From CAIUPE01 sp037131735 (GTDB lineage: Bacteria; Pseudomonadota; Alphaproteobacteria; Rhizobiales; Beijerinckiaceae), in the NCBI GenBank assembly GCA_037131735.1, contig JBAXQM010000019.1, forward strand, positions 1 to 52,319: a DNA stretch of 52,319 bases, read 5' to 3'. Position 1 is the first letter of the stretch; each line of letters begins with the position of its first letter. Below, piece after piece: positions 1 through 8,227 of this stretch. The position numbers were made by a program, and so were the translations under genes. The notes under the pieces were generated by a model. It was not told where the DNA came from, did no database searches, and saw only the letters and a program-made list of their open reading frames with translations.

Positions 1-753
1 CACATGCTCGAACATGCCCACTGAGACAATGCGATCATAAAGACCATGCTCGGCCCGGTAATCTTGCATTTTAAACCTGACGCGATCCGTCATTCCGGCG
101 TCAGACGCGCGCTGGTTTGAAACGCGATATTGTTCGCTCGACAGCGTGAGACCCGTCACATCGCCCGCCGCAATGGCGGCAAGATAAAGCCCGAGCCCGC
201 CCCAGCCCGAGCCAATGTCGAGGATTCTCTGTTCCGGCTTTAAGAGGAGCTTGGCGGCCAGATGGCGCTTCTTTTGGGCTTGCGCGGTCTCGATCGTATC
301 TGACGGATCCATGACATAGGCGCAGGAATATTGACGGTCCGGATCGAGAAAGAGGTCATAGAGCCGGTCGGACAGATCATAATGATGAGCGACATTCGAA
401 CGGGATCGTCCTGCCGGATTGAATTGGACAAGGCGCCGGAAAGCGGTCCGCAACCCTTCGGTAAGTCCGCTCAGGGGATATTTAAGGGGGGCCATCCCGA
501 GATTGCGTAAGGCCACATCGATGACATCGTAGATTGTTCCAGCTTCGACCGTGAGTTTCCCGTCCATATAGGCCTCGCCGACGGCCATTTGCGGATCAAA
601 GAGGATTTTGATGACCGTTTTCAGGTCGTGAATACGGATTGCGATGTTCGGCCCGGTCCCGTCACCATAGGTCGCCGACCGCCCCCAAGGGTCAATGACC
701 CGGAGTTTTCCCTCGCGAATAGTATGTCCGAGTAGAGCATCAAGCATCGCCAT
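1..753 (-). CDS. cfa: Cyclopropane-fatty-acyl-phospholipid synthase (3' end outside window)
   Basis: SAM-dependent enzyme that adds a methylene bridge to unsaturated acyl chains of membrane phospholipids. The first 251 codons are visible, reading leftward from ATG at 753; the C-terminal part lies beyond position 1. The N-terminal half carries a lipid-binding segment. The methyltransferase core follows, with HYDLSDRLYDLFLD, then the SAM-binding ILDIGSGWGGLGLYLA and, at the window edge, RIVSVGMFEHV, all typical of the CFA synthase family. Family members are about 380-420 residues, so roughly 60 percent is present. It stands alone and diverges from the sigma-54 promoter region. A related SAM-dependent fatty acid methyltransferase is possible, but the motifs favour Cfa. 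Confidence 0.9.
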   Translation of the reverse strand, partial: MAMLDALLGHTIREGKLRVIDPWGRSATYGDGTGPNIAIRIHDLKTVIKILFDPQMAVGEAYMDGKLTVEAGTIYDVIDVALRNLGMAPLKYPLSGLTEGLRTAFRRLVQFNPAGRSRSNVAHHYDLSDRLYDLFLDPDRQYSCAYVMDPSDTIETAQAQKKRHLAAKLLLKPEQRILDIGSGWGGLGLYLAAIAAGDVTGLTLSSEQYRVSNQRASDAGMTDRVRFKMQDYRAEHGLYDRIVSVGMFEHV

Positions 754-778
754 GAGGGTTTTGCTCCCTAGTCCCTGG

Positions 779-801
779 GTCCCGAATAGGCCGTACGGGA
801 C
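779..801 (+). other. Hairpin followed by T-run in the cfa upstream region
   Basis: A 6-bp stem (779-784 with 796-801, GTCCCG/CGGGAC) with an 11-nt loop is followed by five T residues at 802-806. It looks like a weak intrinsic terminator on the plus strand, but no plus-strand gene precedes it, so its role is unclear. It may shield the downstream sigma-54 unit from antisense or read-through transcription. Confidence 0.3.
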
Positions 802-901
802 TTTTTAAAGCGCCGCGACGCCCGTGCCCCCTTCGTGCCCTGCTTAAGTCAACTCAGTTCGGCTCTATTTCGGCCTCTACGTCAACTTACGGATAGTAGA
901 G

Positions 902-917
902 TGGCACATAGTTTGCT
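902..917 (+). promoter_or_regulatory. Sigma-54 (RpoN) promoter
   Basis: The sequence TGGCACATAGTTTGCT matches the RpoN consensus TGGCACG-N4-TTGCW at every position except one. The invariant GG (903-904) and GC (915-916) are separated by exactly 10 bp, as the family requires. A start of transcription near 928 is expected. It reads toward the small gene at 980 and the FlgM-like gene at 1295. Two copies of GTCAACT at 848-854 and 881-887, 33 bp apart, lie upstream where an enhancer-binding activator could sit. The promoter is inferred from sequence only. Confidence 0.75.
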
Positions 918-979
918 TCCTTAAGTTGTGATCCGTGCCAGTGGGGGTATCGGCTCAAAAATTGGGGGGTAAAGCCGTC

Positions 980-1153
980 ATGAAAGAACCGACATTTGAT
1001 CGCGATGCTGATCTTAAATTGCATCAAGCGGAACGTCGCGCGGCCGATTTATTGCGCTGGGCACGTCTGCGGAAGCGTCTCACCAACGCGCTCCGCCGCG
1101 AAATTGGCCTCGCTCGGGGCGCTGAGGCCTTCACACAGAAGGCAATTTACTAA
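980..1153 (+). CDS. Small basic hypothetical protein (57 aa)
   Basis: Unrecognised short protein, rich in Arg, Ala and Leu and probably helical (central part RRAADLLRWARLRKRLTNAL). The ATG at 980 is chosen because a GGGGGG stretch lies about 10 nt upstream; a GTG further upstream at 935 in the same frame has no ribosome-binding site. It is the first gene downstream of the sigma-54 promoter at 902-917, and the FlgM-like gene follows 141 bp later in the same direction. That position suggests an RpoN-dependent, possibly flagellum-linked role, but this is inference. Whether it is truly translated is uncertain. Confidence 0.5.
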   Translation: MKEPTFDRDADLKLHQAERRAADLLRWARLRKRLTNALRREIGLARGAEAFTQKAIY

Positions 1154-1294
1154 GTTATTTCAATAACTTGGTAAAAAAATGCAAAAGATTCAATTTTTTT
1201 TGCTCTCGGGGCTAAAAAACTCAAACCGCTAACCGTCTTATGGTTTGTAGACGTGTAACCATGTTCTTCGACGTCCGCGTTGGAGGTGAGAGAA

Positions 1295-1603
1295 ATGATA
1301 GACCCAGTTGGAAGCAAAGCTGTTCTTGCTGATCCGTCGGTCCGAAAGGCACCGAAGGCTGACGCTAAGGCGTCGGCTGCGGCTCCTGTGAAACTCGCAG
1401 ACGCTTCGGTGTCGACGAAAGTCGATGCACCGCAAGTGGAAGTGACGATCGCCAAGGGCAATGGTCTTTCCGAGCCCCCGTTTGATTATGCGAAGGTTAT
1501 CGCGCTCAAGCAGTCGATCGCCAATGGCGAATACAAAGTCGACTACAACAAGCTTGCGCAATCGATGATCGACTCTGACATCCTCGGTGGTGGAAAGAAA
1601 TAA
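1295..1603 (+). CDS. flgM: FlgM-like flagellar anti-sigma factor
   Basis: A 102-residue protein with a low-complexity, Ala/Lys/Val-rich N-terminal half. Its C-terminal motif near residues 68-95 (VIALKQSIANGEYKVDYNKL, then AQSMIDSDI) matches the FlgM family core, which binds and inhibits the flagellar sigma factor in enterobacteria. ATG at 1295 is chosen because a strong GGAGGTGA lies 5 nt before it; the in-frame TTG at 1280 overlaps that site. No other flagellar gene is in the window, so this is an orphan copy. Many alphaproteobacteria lack FliA, so its partner is not certain. It is probably expressed from the upstream sigma-54 promoter, alone or with the 57-residue gene. Confidence 0.75.
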   Translation: MIDPVGSKAVLADPSVRKAPKADAKASAAAPVKLADASVSTKVDAPQVEVTIAKGNGLSEPPFDYAKVIALKQSIANGEYKVDYNKLAQSMIDSDILGGGKK

Positions 1604-1626
1604 ATTCGGCGTGCCGCTGGTCGGCT

Positions 1627-2793
1627 TTAGCCCGCCTTGAGAAAGGCTCTTGCGAGGTCGACCCAGTAGGCCGCGCCGGTGAGAAGTATTGAGTCATTGA
1701 AGTCGTAGCCGGGGTGATGCAACGGCTGCGACCGCGCGTTTTTTGCGCCTAAAACAAGATAAGTTCCAGGCTTCTTCTCGAGCATATAAGAAAAATCTTC
1801 GGATCCTGTGTAAGATCGTTGCAGGTCAACCACACGGGTGCTCCCCACTGTATCGAGTGCGACCTTTTTCGCAAAATCAGTCATCGCCGCGTCATTCACT
1901 AAAACGGGATAGCCCGTCATTTCGGTGATGGTTGCTTCAATGCCAAAGCTTTGCGCTTGCAGGCGGATAACTTCCGGAATGCGTTTCTTTAAAAGCGCTG
2001 CAACCTCACGTGTAAACGCGCGGGCATCAACAGTCAGCGATGCTGTTTGCGGAATGGCGTTTGAAGCGCGCCCCGCTTGGAAGACGCCGACTGTGACAAC
2101 CCCGGCTTCCATCGGATCGAGATTGCGCGAGACAAGTGTTTGCAACGCGAGAACGATACTGGCGCCGGCGACAATCGGGTCGCGTGTTACTTCGGGCGTC
2201 GAGGCATGACCGCCTAAGCCTGTGAGTGTAACATTGAACCCGTCGGCATTGGCGAACAAGGTTCCGTGTTTGAATCCAAAAACGCCTTCTTCGAGGTCAG
2301 GCATATTATGCATGCCGAAAACAGCGTCGCAGGGAAAGCGTTCAAATAGTCCGTCTTCGACCATAAGTTTCGCGCCGCCAAAATTCTCTTCAGCGGGCTG
2401 GAAGAAGAGATGCACAGTGCCATCAAAATCGCCCGTATCTGCAAGATGTTTGGCGGTCGCTAGGAGCATGGCCGTATGCCCGTCATGGCCGCAAGCATGC
2501 ATGAGGCCTGGTGTTTTCGACGAGTAGGGAAGATTGGTTTCTTCATCGATCGGTAAAGCGTCGAAATCGGCGCGGATGCCGATGGCGCGGCGGCCTGTAC
2601 CCTTAGAAAGCGTCCCGACCACGCCGGTTTGACCGACGCCGGTGGTCACAGACCAGCCCCATTCGGCGAGGCGGCTGGCCACGAAGGCTGATGTCTTGTA
2701 TTCCTCGAGGCCAAGTTCGGGATTTTCGTGCAGGTGACGCCGCAAGGCAATCATCTCATCTTTCATCACGATCATCTGGTCTTCGGTCCGCAT
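1627..2793 (-). CDS. M20D family amidohydrolase (hippurate hydrolase-like)
   Basis: Metal-dependent amidohydrolase of the M20D/AmhX-HipO group, which cleaves N-acyl or N-carbamoyl amino acids in the cytoplasm. Visible motifs are RADFDALPIDE near residue 75, the metal ligands in HACGHDGHTAMLL near 100, PAEENFGGAKLMVEDGLF near 135, and GMHN near 160. The length, about 388 residues, is normal for the family. Tandem ATG codons lie at 2796 and 2793; the second is better spaced (6 nt) from a GAGG site. The gene diverges from dimethylarginine hydrolase with only about 30 bp between them and sits beside aruI/aruH, so an N-substituted arginine or related guanidino compound is a reasonable but unproven substrate. 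Confidence 0.85.
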   Translation of the reverse strand: MRTEDQMIVMKDEMIALRRHLHENPELGLEEYKTSAFVASRLAEWGWSVTTGVGQTGVVGTLSKGTGRRAIGIRADFDALPIDEETNLPYSSKTPGLMHACGHDGHTAMLLATAKHLADTGDFDGTVHLFFQPAEENFGGAKLMVEDGLFERFPCDAVFGMHNMPDLEEGVFGFKHGTLFANADGFNVTLTGLGGHASTPEVTRDPIVAGASIVLALQTLVSRNLDPMEAGVVTVGVFQAGRASNAIPQTASLTVDARAFTREVAALLKKRIPEVIRLQAQSFGIEATITEMTGYPVLVNDAAMTDFAKKVALDTVGSTRVVDLQRSYTGSEDFSYMLEKKPGTYLVLGAKNARSQPLHHPGYDFNDSILLTGAAYWVDLARAFLKAG

Positions 2794-2827
2794 CATCTAC
2801 CTCAATTTAGGTTTCGAGAGCCCCAAC

Positions 2828-3619
2828 ATGTCTGCCCCCGCCGTTTTCACTTTCAACAATGCACTGGTCCGCACGCCCTGTCACGCCATCGTCAATGGTT
2901 TGCGCGCGGTTGATGTGGGTGCGCCCTCTTATCAAACGGTTCTTGCTGAACATGCGGCCTATGTCGCGGCCCTTGAGGCCGCCGGTATGGCGGTAGAGGT
3001 CTTGCCAGAACTCGATGCCTATCCGGATTCGATGTTTGTCGAAGACCCTGCACTCGTGTTTTCCGAAGGCGCGATTGTGATGCGGCCCGGTGCACAGAGT
3101 CGCTTTGGCGAAGCTGCGGAAATCGCCCCGGTGTTAAAGCGCCGCTTTCCGCGCGTGATCGATTTGCAAGGTCCGGGCTTTGCCGATGGTGGTGATATTC
3201 TTGTGTTGCAAGATCGTGTGATGATCGGCCTTTCAGACCGCACCAATGAAACCGGCGCGCAAGCACTATCTGAGGCACTGCGTGCGCTCGGTAAAAATCC
3301 CGTGATCGTTCAAACGCCCGCGAATGTGTTGCATTTCAAATCCGATTGCTCGCTTCTTGACAAGACAACCATTCTCTCCACGTCACGTCTTGCGGCATCC
3401 GGTGTGTTTGATGGGCTCACTGTGATCCTCACCCCTGATGGCGAAGAGGGTGCGGCGAATGCACTGCGCATCAATGATTGTGTTTTCTTGGGTGCCGCCT
3501 TTCCGAAAACGCGCACGCGTCTTGAGCAATCCGGCTATCACGTCATTCCGCTCGCCACGAGCGAGATTGCCAAAGTCGACGCGGGCCTATCCTGCATGTC
3601 GCTCAGGTGGTGGGGATAG
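2828..3619 (+). CDS. Dimethylarginine dimethylaminohydrolase (dimethylargininase)
   Basis: Amidinotransferase-superfamily enzyme that hydrolyses N-omega methylated arginines to citrulline plus methylamine or dimethylamine. At 263 residues it has the usual DDAH length. Key residues are visible: the acidic pair in SMFVEDPALV (E72, D73), DGGDIL (120-125), the active-site His169 in LHFKSDCSLL and the nucleophile Cys256 in GLSCMSLRW. An arginine deiminase is much longer, and the SCMSLRW ending is DDAH-like. It converges on aruI with 4 bp between the stop codons. Its neighbours (arginine transaminase pathway and basic amino acid transporter) suggest use of methylarginines released from proteins as carbon and nitrogen sources. 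Confidence 0.88.
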   Translation: MSAPAVFTFNNALVRTPCHAIVNGLRAVDVGAPSYQTVLAEHAAYVAALEAAGMAVEVLPELDAYPDSMFVEDPALVFSEGAIVMRPGAQSRFGEAAEIAPVLKRRFPRVIDLQGPGFADGGDILVLQDRVMIGLSDRTNETGAQALSEALRALGKNPVIVQTPANVLHFKSDCSLLDKTTILSTSRLAASGVFDGLTVILTPDGEEGAANALRINDCVFLGAAFPKTRTRLEQSGYHVIPLATSEIAKVDAGLSCMSLRWWG

Positions 3620-3623
3620 GAAG

Positions 3624-5228
3624 TTACATACCCGCCATAAACCGCGCTTCATCAATATCAATCAGCGTCGGTCCTTGGCGCGCAGCGGCCTCGCGCAACA
3701 GGCGCGGCAAATCTTGAAACGCTTCAAGCCGCTCCGCATGCATCCCGTAACCGTGTGCAATCGCGCAGAGATCAGGCGCACCGATAACAACGCCTTGCGG
3801 TTGAATTTCGCGCGCGATCATGAAGCTTTTGATTTCGCCATAGCCCTGATTGTTCCACACGAGAATGATCACGGGCACGCGCTCTTCAACCGCTGATCCC
3901 AACTCGGCAATCGTGAACTGCAAACCGCCATCACCGATCACTGCAACTACCGGATGATCAACACCGACACGCGCACCGATCGCGGCGGGCAACGCATAGC
4001 CCAGCGTGCCAAAGCCCGTCATCGAACCGAAAAAGCGCCGCGGTGCATCGGGGGCATAGCCAACCGATCCCGCATAGGTTGCTTGCGTTGAATCGCCTGC
4101 AATAATTGCCTGCGGCAGAGTCTCTTTCACACAGTCGAGCAGAGCAAGCCCTGCGCGATAGATCGGTGTGACTTCTTCAAAATCAACGCGACGACGCGCC
4201 TCGGCCGCGCGCGCCGCACCGGATGATGATCGTGATTGTGTGACGTGGTCACAGAGTGCTTCCACACTCAATCGTGCATCGGCAATAAATTTTAGCGACG
4301 CCTCAATACCGCGTCCGGCCTGCGCCTCGTCAAGATCAATGCGGATCAATGTTCCAGGAATCTGGAAGCCGCCATCTTCATACCAGTCATAATCGGTGGG
4401 CCCGAATTCCGTGCCGATGGCGAGCGTCACATCGGCATCAGTCATCGCATCGCGCAGCGGGCGCATACTCGGATTGAACGGCAAAGCGAGCGGATGATCG
4501 GAGGGCAAAATACCGCGCCCATTCACCGTCATCACGACGGGCGCATCAAGCCGCTCTGCGAGTGTGCGAATTTCATATGAAGCATTAATCGCACCACCAC
4601 CCGCCAACAGAAGCGGCGTCTTCGCGTTTGATAAAAGCGATGCCGCTTCGGCAATGCGAACAAGCTCGGGCGCGCGCGGTGAGGGCAGGGGCCGCCGCAT
4701 AGGTTTGATAGCGGCATCGACTTCAAGCCGCATGATATTGGTGGGAATTTCGATATGAACCGGTCGCGGCCGTTCCGTGGCAAAAAGCGCAAAGGCATGC
4801 GCAACCGCCTCATCCAGATCTTCGCGGGTGAGGATCGTTGTGCTTGAGGCAGAAACCTGTTCGTCAAAGGCCTGTTGGTCTTTGAGTTCATGCAACCAGC
4901 CGCGGCCCGAACCCATGCGGCCCACCGCATTCACGCCGGTGATCACCAACATCGGAATTGAATCTGCATAGGATTGCGCCATCGCGGTTGCGGCATTGGT
5001 GAGACCCGGTCCCGTGATCAGCAAACACACGCCGGGTTTTCCGGTCACCCGCGCATAACCATCGGCCATGAAGCCCGCGCCTTGCTCGTGTCGCGGTGTC
5101 ACATGGCGAATGCGGGTTAAAGGCAAGCCGCGATAAAGCTCAACCGTATGCACGCCGGGTATGCCGAAGACGGTGTCCACGCCATAGGCTTCAAGCAATT
5201 CCGCGAGATAGACGCCGAGCGTGCGCAT
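3624..5228 (-). CDS. aruI: Thiamine diphosphate-dependent 2-ketoarginine decarboxylase (AruI-like)
   Basis: A 534-residue ThDP enzyme of the acetolactate synthase superfamily. The catalytic Glu48 lies in PRHEQGAGFMADGYARVTG. The ThDP/Mg site GDGGLQFT followed by WNNQGYGEI lies near residue 440. The N-terminal GIPGVHTVELYRGL is, to my knowledge, typical of 5-guanidino-2-oxopentanoate decarboxylases. It starts 11 bp after the stop of aruH and is transcribed with it. In Pseudomonas the pair converts arginine to 2-ketoarginine and then to 4-guanidinobutyraldehyde. An acetolactate synthase or other 2-oxoacid decarboxylase role cannot be excluded from motifs alone; the aruH neighbour decides the call. 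Confidence 0.8.
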   Translation of the reverse strand: MRTLGVYLAELLEAYGVDTVFGIPGVHTVELYRGLPLTRIRHVTPRHEQGAGFMADGYARVTGKPGVCLLITGPGLTNAATAMAQSYADSIPMLVITGVNAVGRMGSGRGWLHELKDQQAFDEQVSASSTTILTREDLDEAVAHAFALFATERPRPVHIEIPTNIMRLEVDAAIKPMRRPLPSPRAPELVRIAEAASLLSNAKTPLLLAGGGAINASYEIRTLAERLDAPVVMTVNGRGILPSDHPLALPFNPSMRPLRDAMTDADVTLAIGTEFGPTDYDWYEDGGFQIPGTLIRIDLDEAQAGRGIEASLKFIADARLSVEALCDHVTQSRSSSGAARAAEARRRVDFEEVTPIYRAGLALLDCVKETLPQAIIAGDSTQATYAGSVGYAPDAPRRFFGSMTGFGTLGYALPAAIGARVGVDHPVVAVIGDGGLQFTIAELGSAVEERVPVIILVWNNQGYGEIKSFMIAREIQPQGVVIGAPDLCAIAHGYGMHAERLEAFQDLPRLLREAAARQGPTLIDIDEARFMAGM

Positions 5229-5239
5229 TGATGAAAATC

Positions 5240-6415
5240 CTATGCTGAGAGCGAGCGCGCATAGCGCAATATGCGTTGCGCGGCATCGGCGAGCGCGTCA
5301 TCCGACACCGTAAATGCCACGCGGATATAACCTTCTGCTGCAGGCCCGAACGCAGACGCATCAAGAACCGAAACACCTTCCGCGCGAAATAATCCCCACG
5401 CAAAATCATTTGCACTTAAACCGGTGCCGCGAATATCGATCAGGGCAAACATGCCGGAGTCAGGGTATAGAACTTTCAGATTATTGGCGGCCTTGAGCGG
5501 ATCACACAACACACCACAACGCGCGCGATAAATATCGCGCATCAATGGTGCAACGTGATCCATATCGGTAATGGCTTGGATTGCCGCATTCTGAATAAAC
5601 CCGGGAAGGCCATAAATCGCACAGAGTGCCAGATGATCCGCATGCGTGATCAAGGCTTCCGGCGCAATCATCCAGCCAATTCGCCATCCCGTCATCGCAT
5701 GGGATTTCGAAAGCGAGCCCACAGTCACCGTACGTTCGGCCATGCCGGGTAGTGAGGCAATGCTCAGAAATGTGCCATCAAAAACGAGTTCGGCATAGAC
5801 TTCATCACATATAACCCAGAGGTCATGCTTCATCGCAACAGCTGCGATTCCTTCAAGTTCCGCGCGTGTCATGACAATGCCCGTCGGGTTGCCGGGATTG
5901 GCGAGCATGATGCCGCGTGTGCGCGGTGTCACTGCCGCTTCGAGTGCTTCAAGGTCGGGGCGGAAACTGCCATCGCGCTTGGCAGGCGCGCGCACCATCC
6001 GCGCGCCGGTGGCACCAATTGTGGCTTCATAAGTGAGATAGGCAGGCTCGGGCACAATCACTTCGTCGCCCGGATCAAAGAGACATTGGGCGGCGGAGAA
6101 AAGCCCGTTCTGCGCGCCCGCCACAATCAGCACATGGTCTTCGTGAAGTGCCAATCCGGTCCGGCGCGATTGGTGGGCGGCAATCGCTTTGCGCAAGTCA
6201 AGGCGGCCAGCCACGGTCGTGTAATGGGTGTCACCGCCCTTGAGCGATTCAATGGCCGCGTCTGTAATGGCCTGCGGGGTCGCGAAATCGGGATCACCGA
6301 CCGAGAGCACAATGACATTCTCGCCACGCGCGAGGGCTTCTTTACCGGCATTGTGGATATCCCAAGCCCTCACCGAGCCGCCGCCTAAGTGATCAACCCG
6401 CGCCGCAAACCGCAT
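5240..6415 (-). CDS. aruH: Arginine:pyruvate transaminase-like aminotransferase (AruH-like)
   Basis: Fold-type I PLP aminotransferase of 391 residues. PLP contacts are visible: ANPGNPTG (172-179), ICDEVYAELVFDG (202-214) and the PLP-binding Lys237 in SLSKSHAMTGWRIGW. The N-terminal RAWDIH and the SKSHAMTGW segment closely resemble Pseudomonas AruH, which transaminates L-arginine with pyruvate. ATG at 6415 is chosen because GGGAGG lies 5 nt upstream; an in-frame ATG at 6436 would place the site inside the coding region. It is the first gene of the aruH-aruI operon and diverges from the amino acid binding-protein gene. A generic aspartate/aromatic aminotransferase is the alternative. Confidence 0.82.
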   Translation of the reverse strand: MRFAARVDHLGGGSVRAWDIHNAGKEALARGENVIVLSVGDPDFATPQAITDAAIESLKGGDTHYTTVAGRLDLRKAIAAHQSRRTGLALHEDHVLIVAGAQNGLFSAAQCLFDPGDEVIVPEPAYLTYEATIGATGARMVRAPAKRDGSFRPDLEALEAAVTPRTRGIMLANPGNPTGIVMTRAELEGIAAVAMKHDLWVICDEVYAELVFDGTFLSIASLPGMAERTVTVGSLSKSHAMTGWRIGWMIAPEALITHADHLALCAIYGLPGFIQNAAIQAITDMDHVAPLMRDIYRARCGVLCDPLKAANNLKVLYPDSGMFALIDIRGTGLSANDFAWGLFRAEGVSVLDASAFGPAAEGYIRVAFTVSDDALADAAQRILRYARSLSA

Positions 6416-6444
6416 TCCATCCTCCCGAAATATCAAACGGCCTG

Positions 6445-6470
6445 AGCCTTATCCTCGACCAAGCCTTATC
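6445..6470. promoter_or_regulatory. Direct repeat in the aruH/argT divergent control region
   Basis: Two copies of AGCCTTATC occur at 6445-6453 and 6462-6470, 17 bp apart, just upstream of aruH in the 207-bp gap between divergent aruH and the transporter genes. A hairpin-capable pair AGGCCC/GGGCCT lies at 6493-6498 and 6515-6520. These could be operator sites for a regulator of arginine catabolism; there is no independent evidence for which one. Confidence 0.25.
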
Positions 6471-6622
6471 TCAACCCGGGGGAACGCGCGGGAGGCCCCC
6501 TAATTCCAACCGAAGGGCCTTGTTCATCGCGCAAAGGAGTGAAATAAATCTGTCATCCGGCCCGCATCAAAAAACCGTCGGCGTGGCGGTCGGGCCAATG
6601 ATCCAGAAGGGGGATATGAGAC

Positions 6623-7432
6623 ATGTTGAAGTCATTTATTAAGGGTGCAGTGGTCGTTGCGTCGCTCGCGCTCGCCACATCAGCCATGGCGAAAGATAAA
6701 ATCCGCGTTGGTATTTCGCCCGAGGCCTATCCGCCCTTCACCTCGCTCAATGCCAAGAATCAGTGGGAAGGCTTCGAAATTGATCTTCTCGCCGCGCTTT
6801 GCAAGCAGATGGATGCGGATTGCAAAATCGTTTCCATTGCGTGGGATGGTCTCATTCCTGCACTCAATGGCAAGAAGATCGATATGATCTTCAATTCGAT
6901 GTCGATTACCGACGAGCGTAAAAAGGTCATCGACTTCTCGGACAAATATTACAATTCACCGGCTGAACTCATCGGCACCAAAGATGCGGCCAATGTGACC
7001 GTCGTCGACAATCCCGACGGCAAGGGCGGCAAGATTGCTAATCCTGCTGACTTGAAGGGCAAGACAATCGGCGTGCAGACTGCCACCATCCATGCCGACT
7101 ATGCCGCGAAATATTTCAAGGACGCGACGGTGAAGGTTTATGACACGGCAGACAATCACAATGCTGATCTCGTTGCCGGCCGTATCGACTATGCGTTGCT
7201 TGACTCGGTTGCTGCCGATGATTTCGTGAAAGCGAATGCCGCAAAGGGTGTTGGCGCGAAACTCATTGTTCCGGCTGATCCGATCTTCGGTGTTGGAGCG
7301 GGCGCGGGTCTTCGCAAGAACGATGCAAAGCTCAAGGACAAGATCAACGCCGCCATCAAGGCCGTGCGTGCCTCGGGTGAATATGACACGATTGCCAAGA
7401 AGTACTTCAGCTTCAACATTTATGGCGATTGA
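6623..7432 (+). CDS. Basic amino acid ABC transporter, periplasmic binding protein
   Basis: Family 3 solute-binding protein (HisJ/ArgT/AotJ type), 269 residues. A cleavable signal peptide is visible: MLK, a hydrophobic stretch, then cleavage after SAMA near residue 23. The mature start KDKIRVGISPEAYPPFTS and the segment WEGFEIDLLAALC, with MIFNSMSITDERKKVIDFSD, are characteristic of lysine/arginine/ornithine/histidine binders. A GGGGGA site precedes the ATG. It is the first gene of a four-gene transporter operon, followed by an intercistronic terminator that should raise its expression over the permeases. Arginine is the most likely ligand, given the divergent aruH-aruI. Confidence 0.9.
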   Translation: MLKSFIKGAVVVASLALATSAMAKDKIRVGISPEAYPPFTSLNAKNQWEGFEIDLLAALCKQMDADCKIVSIAWDGLIPALNGKKIDMIFNSMSITDERKKVIDFSDKYYNSPAELIGTKDAANVTVVDNPDGKGGKIANPADLKGKTIGVQTATIHADYAAKYFKDATVKVYDTADNHNADLVAGRIDYALLDSVAADDFVKANAAKGVGAKLIVPADPIFGVGAGAGLRKNDAKLKDKINAAIKAVRASGEYDTIAKKYFSFNIYGD

Positions 7433-7440
7433 TTAGAATA

Positions 7441-7472
7441 AAGGGCCGCGGCGGATATTCGTCGCGGTCCTT
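7441..7472 (+). terminator. Intercistronic terminator/attenuator after the binding-protein gene
   Basis: A 13-bp stem with two G-T wobbles (7441-7453 with 7460-7472) and a 6-nt loop is followed by CTTTCTT. It lies 8 bp after the binding-protein stop and before the permease gene. It probably causes partial termination and stabilises the upstream mRNA, giving an excess of binding protein. Confidence 0.7.
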
Positions 7473-7499
7473 CTTTCTTGAAAGGGCGATTGGTCAAAA

Positions 7500-8219
7500 A
7501 TGGACCAGGCCTCTCTCTTTTCTCTGCTAAGTTTCGGCCCCGATGGCTGGGGCATGCGGTTCGTTGAAGGCCTCGTCGTCACTGTTGAAGTGTCGGTGTC
7601 CGCTTATGCCGTCTCCCTCGTTCTGGGATTGATCGGGGCGAGTGCCAAATTATCATCCTCTAAAATCGCGCGTGGTATTGCAGATATCTACACAACGCTT
7701 GTTCGGGCCTTGCCCGAATTGCTGCTGCTGTTGCTGATTTATTTTTCAGGCGCGGATGCGATCAAATTTGTATTGAGCTTGATCAGCGAAGACTTTGAAG
7801 ATTTCGAAGTCGACCCTTTTGCCGCGGCTGTGGCAGCGTTGGGATTCATAGGCGGCGCTTACATGACCGAAGTTATGCGTGGTGCCATTCTATCAATCCC
7901 GAATGGTCAAATCGAAGCGGCCAAAGCCAGCGGCATGTCACGCTTTCTCACCTTGCGCCGTGTGATCTTGCCGCAAATGCTGCGTTATGCGCTGCCGGGT
8001 ATGGGTAATCTCTGGCTGTCGGCGACGAAAGATTCATCGCTCATTAGCGTGCTTGGTAACACGCAAGATCTTCTCTTCATGGGCTATCGTGCCTCAGCAG
8101 TGACCAAGCATTACGGATTTTTCTATTCGGTCGCAGCCATTTTGTTTTTGGCCATAACCGTGATTTCCATGATTGTCATTCGCCTCCTCGAGGCGCGTCT
8201 TAACCGCGGCTACAAATAG
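7500..8219 (+). CDS. Basic amino acid ABC transporter permease (HisQ/AotQ-like)
   Basis: Inner-membrane permease of 239 residues. Hydrophobic segments cover most of the protein, including SAYAVSLVLGLIGA near 35, and a late helix near 205-230. The EAA loop that contacts the ATPase is visible near residue 137 as IEAAKASGMSRFLTLRRVILPQ. The region ALPELLLLLLIYFSG near 75 is typical of the HisQ branch. It pairs with the next gene as the heterodimeric membrane part of the importer. The start is 28 bp after the terminator; the ribosome-binding site is weak. Confidence 0.9.
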   Translation: MDQASLFSLLSFGPDGWGMRFVEGLVVTVEVSVSAYAVSLVLGLIGASAKLSSSKIARGIADIYTTLVRALPELLLLLLIYFSGADAIKFVLSLISEDFEDFEVDPFAAAVAALGFIGGAYMTEVMRGAILSIPNGQIEAAKASGMSRFLTLRRVILPQMLRYALPGMGNLWLSATKDSSLISVLGNTQDLLFMGYRASAVTKHYGFFYSVAAILFLAITVISMIVIRLLEARLNRGYK

Positions 8220-8227
8220 GAGCGGGC

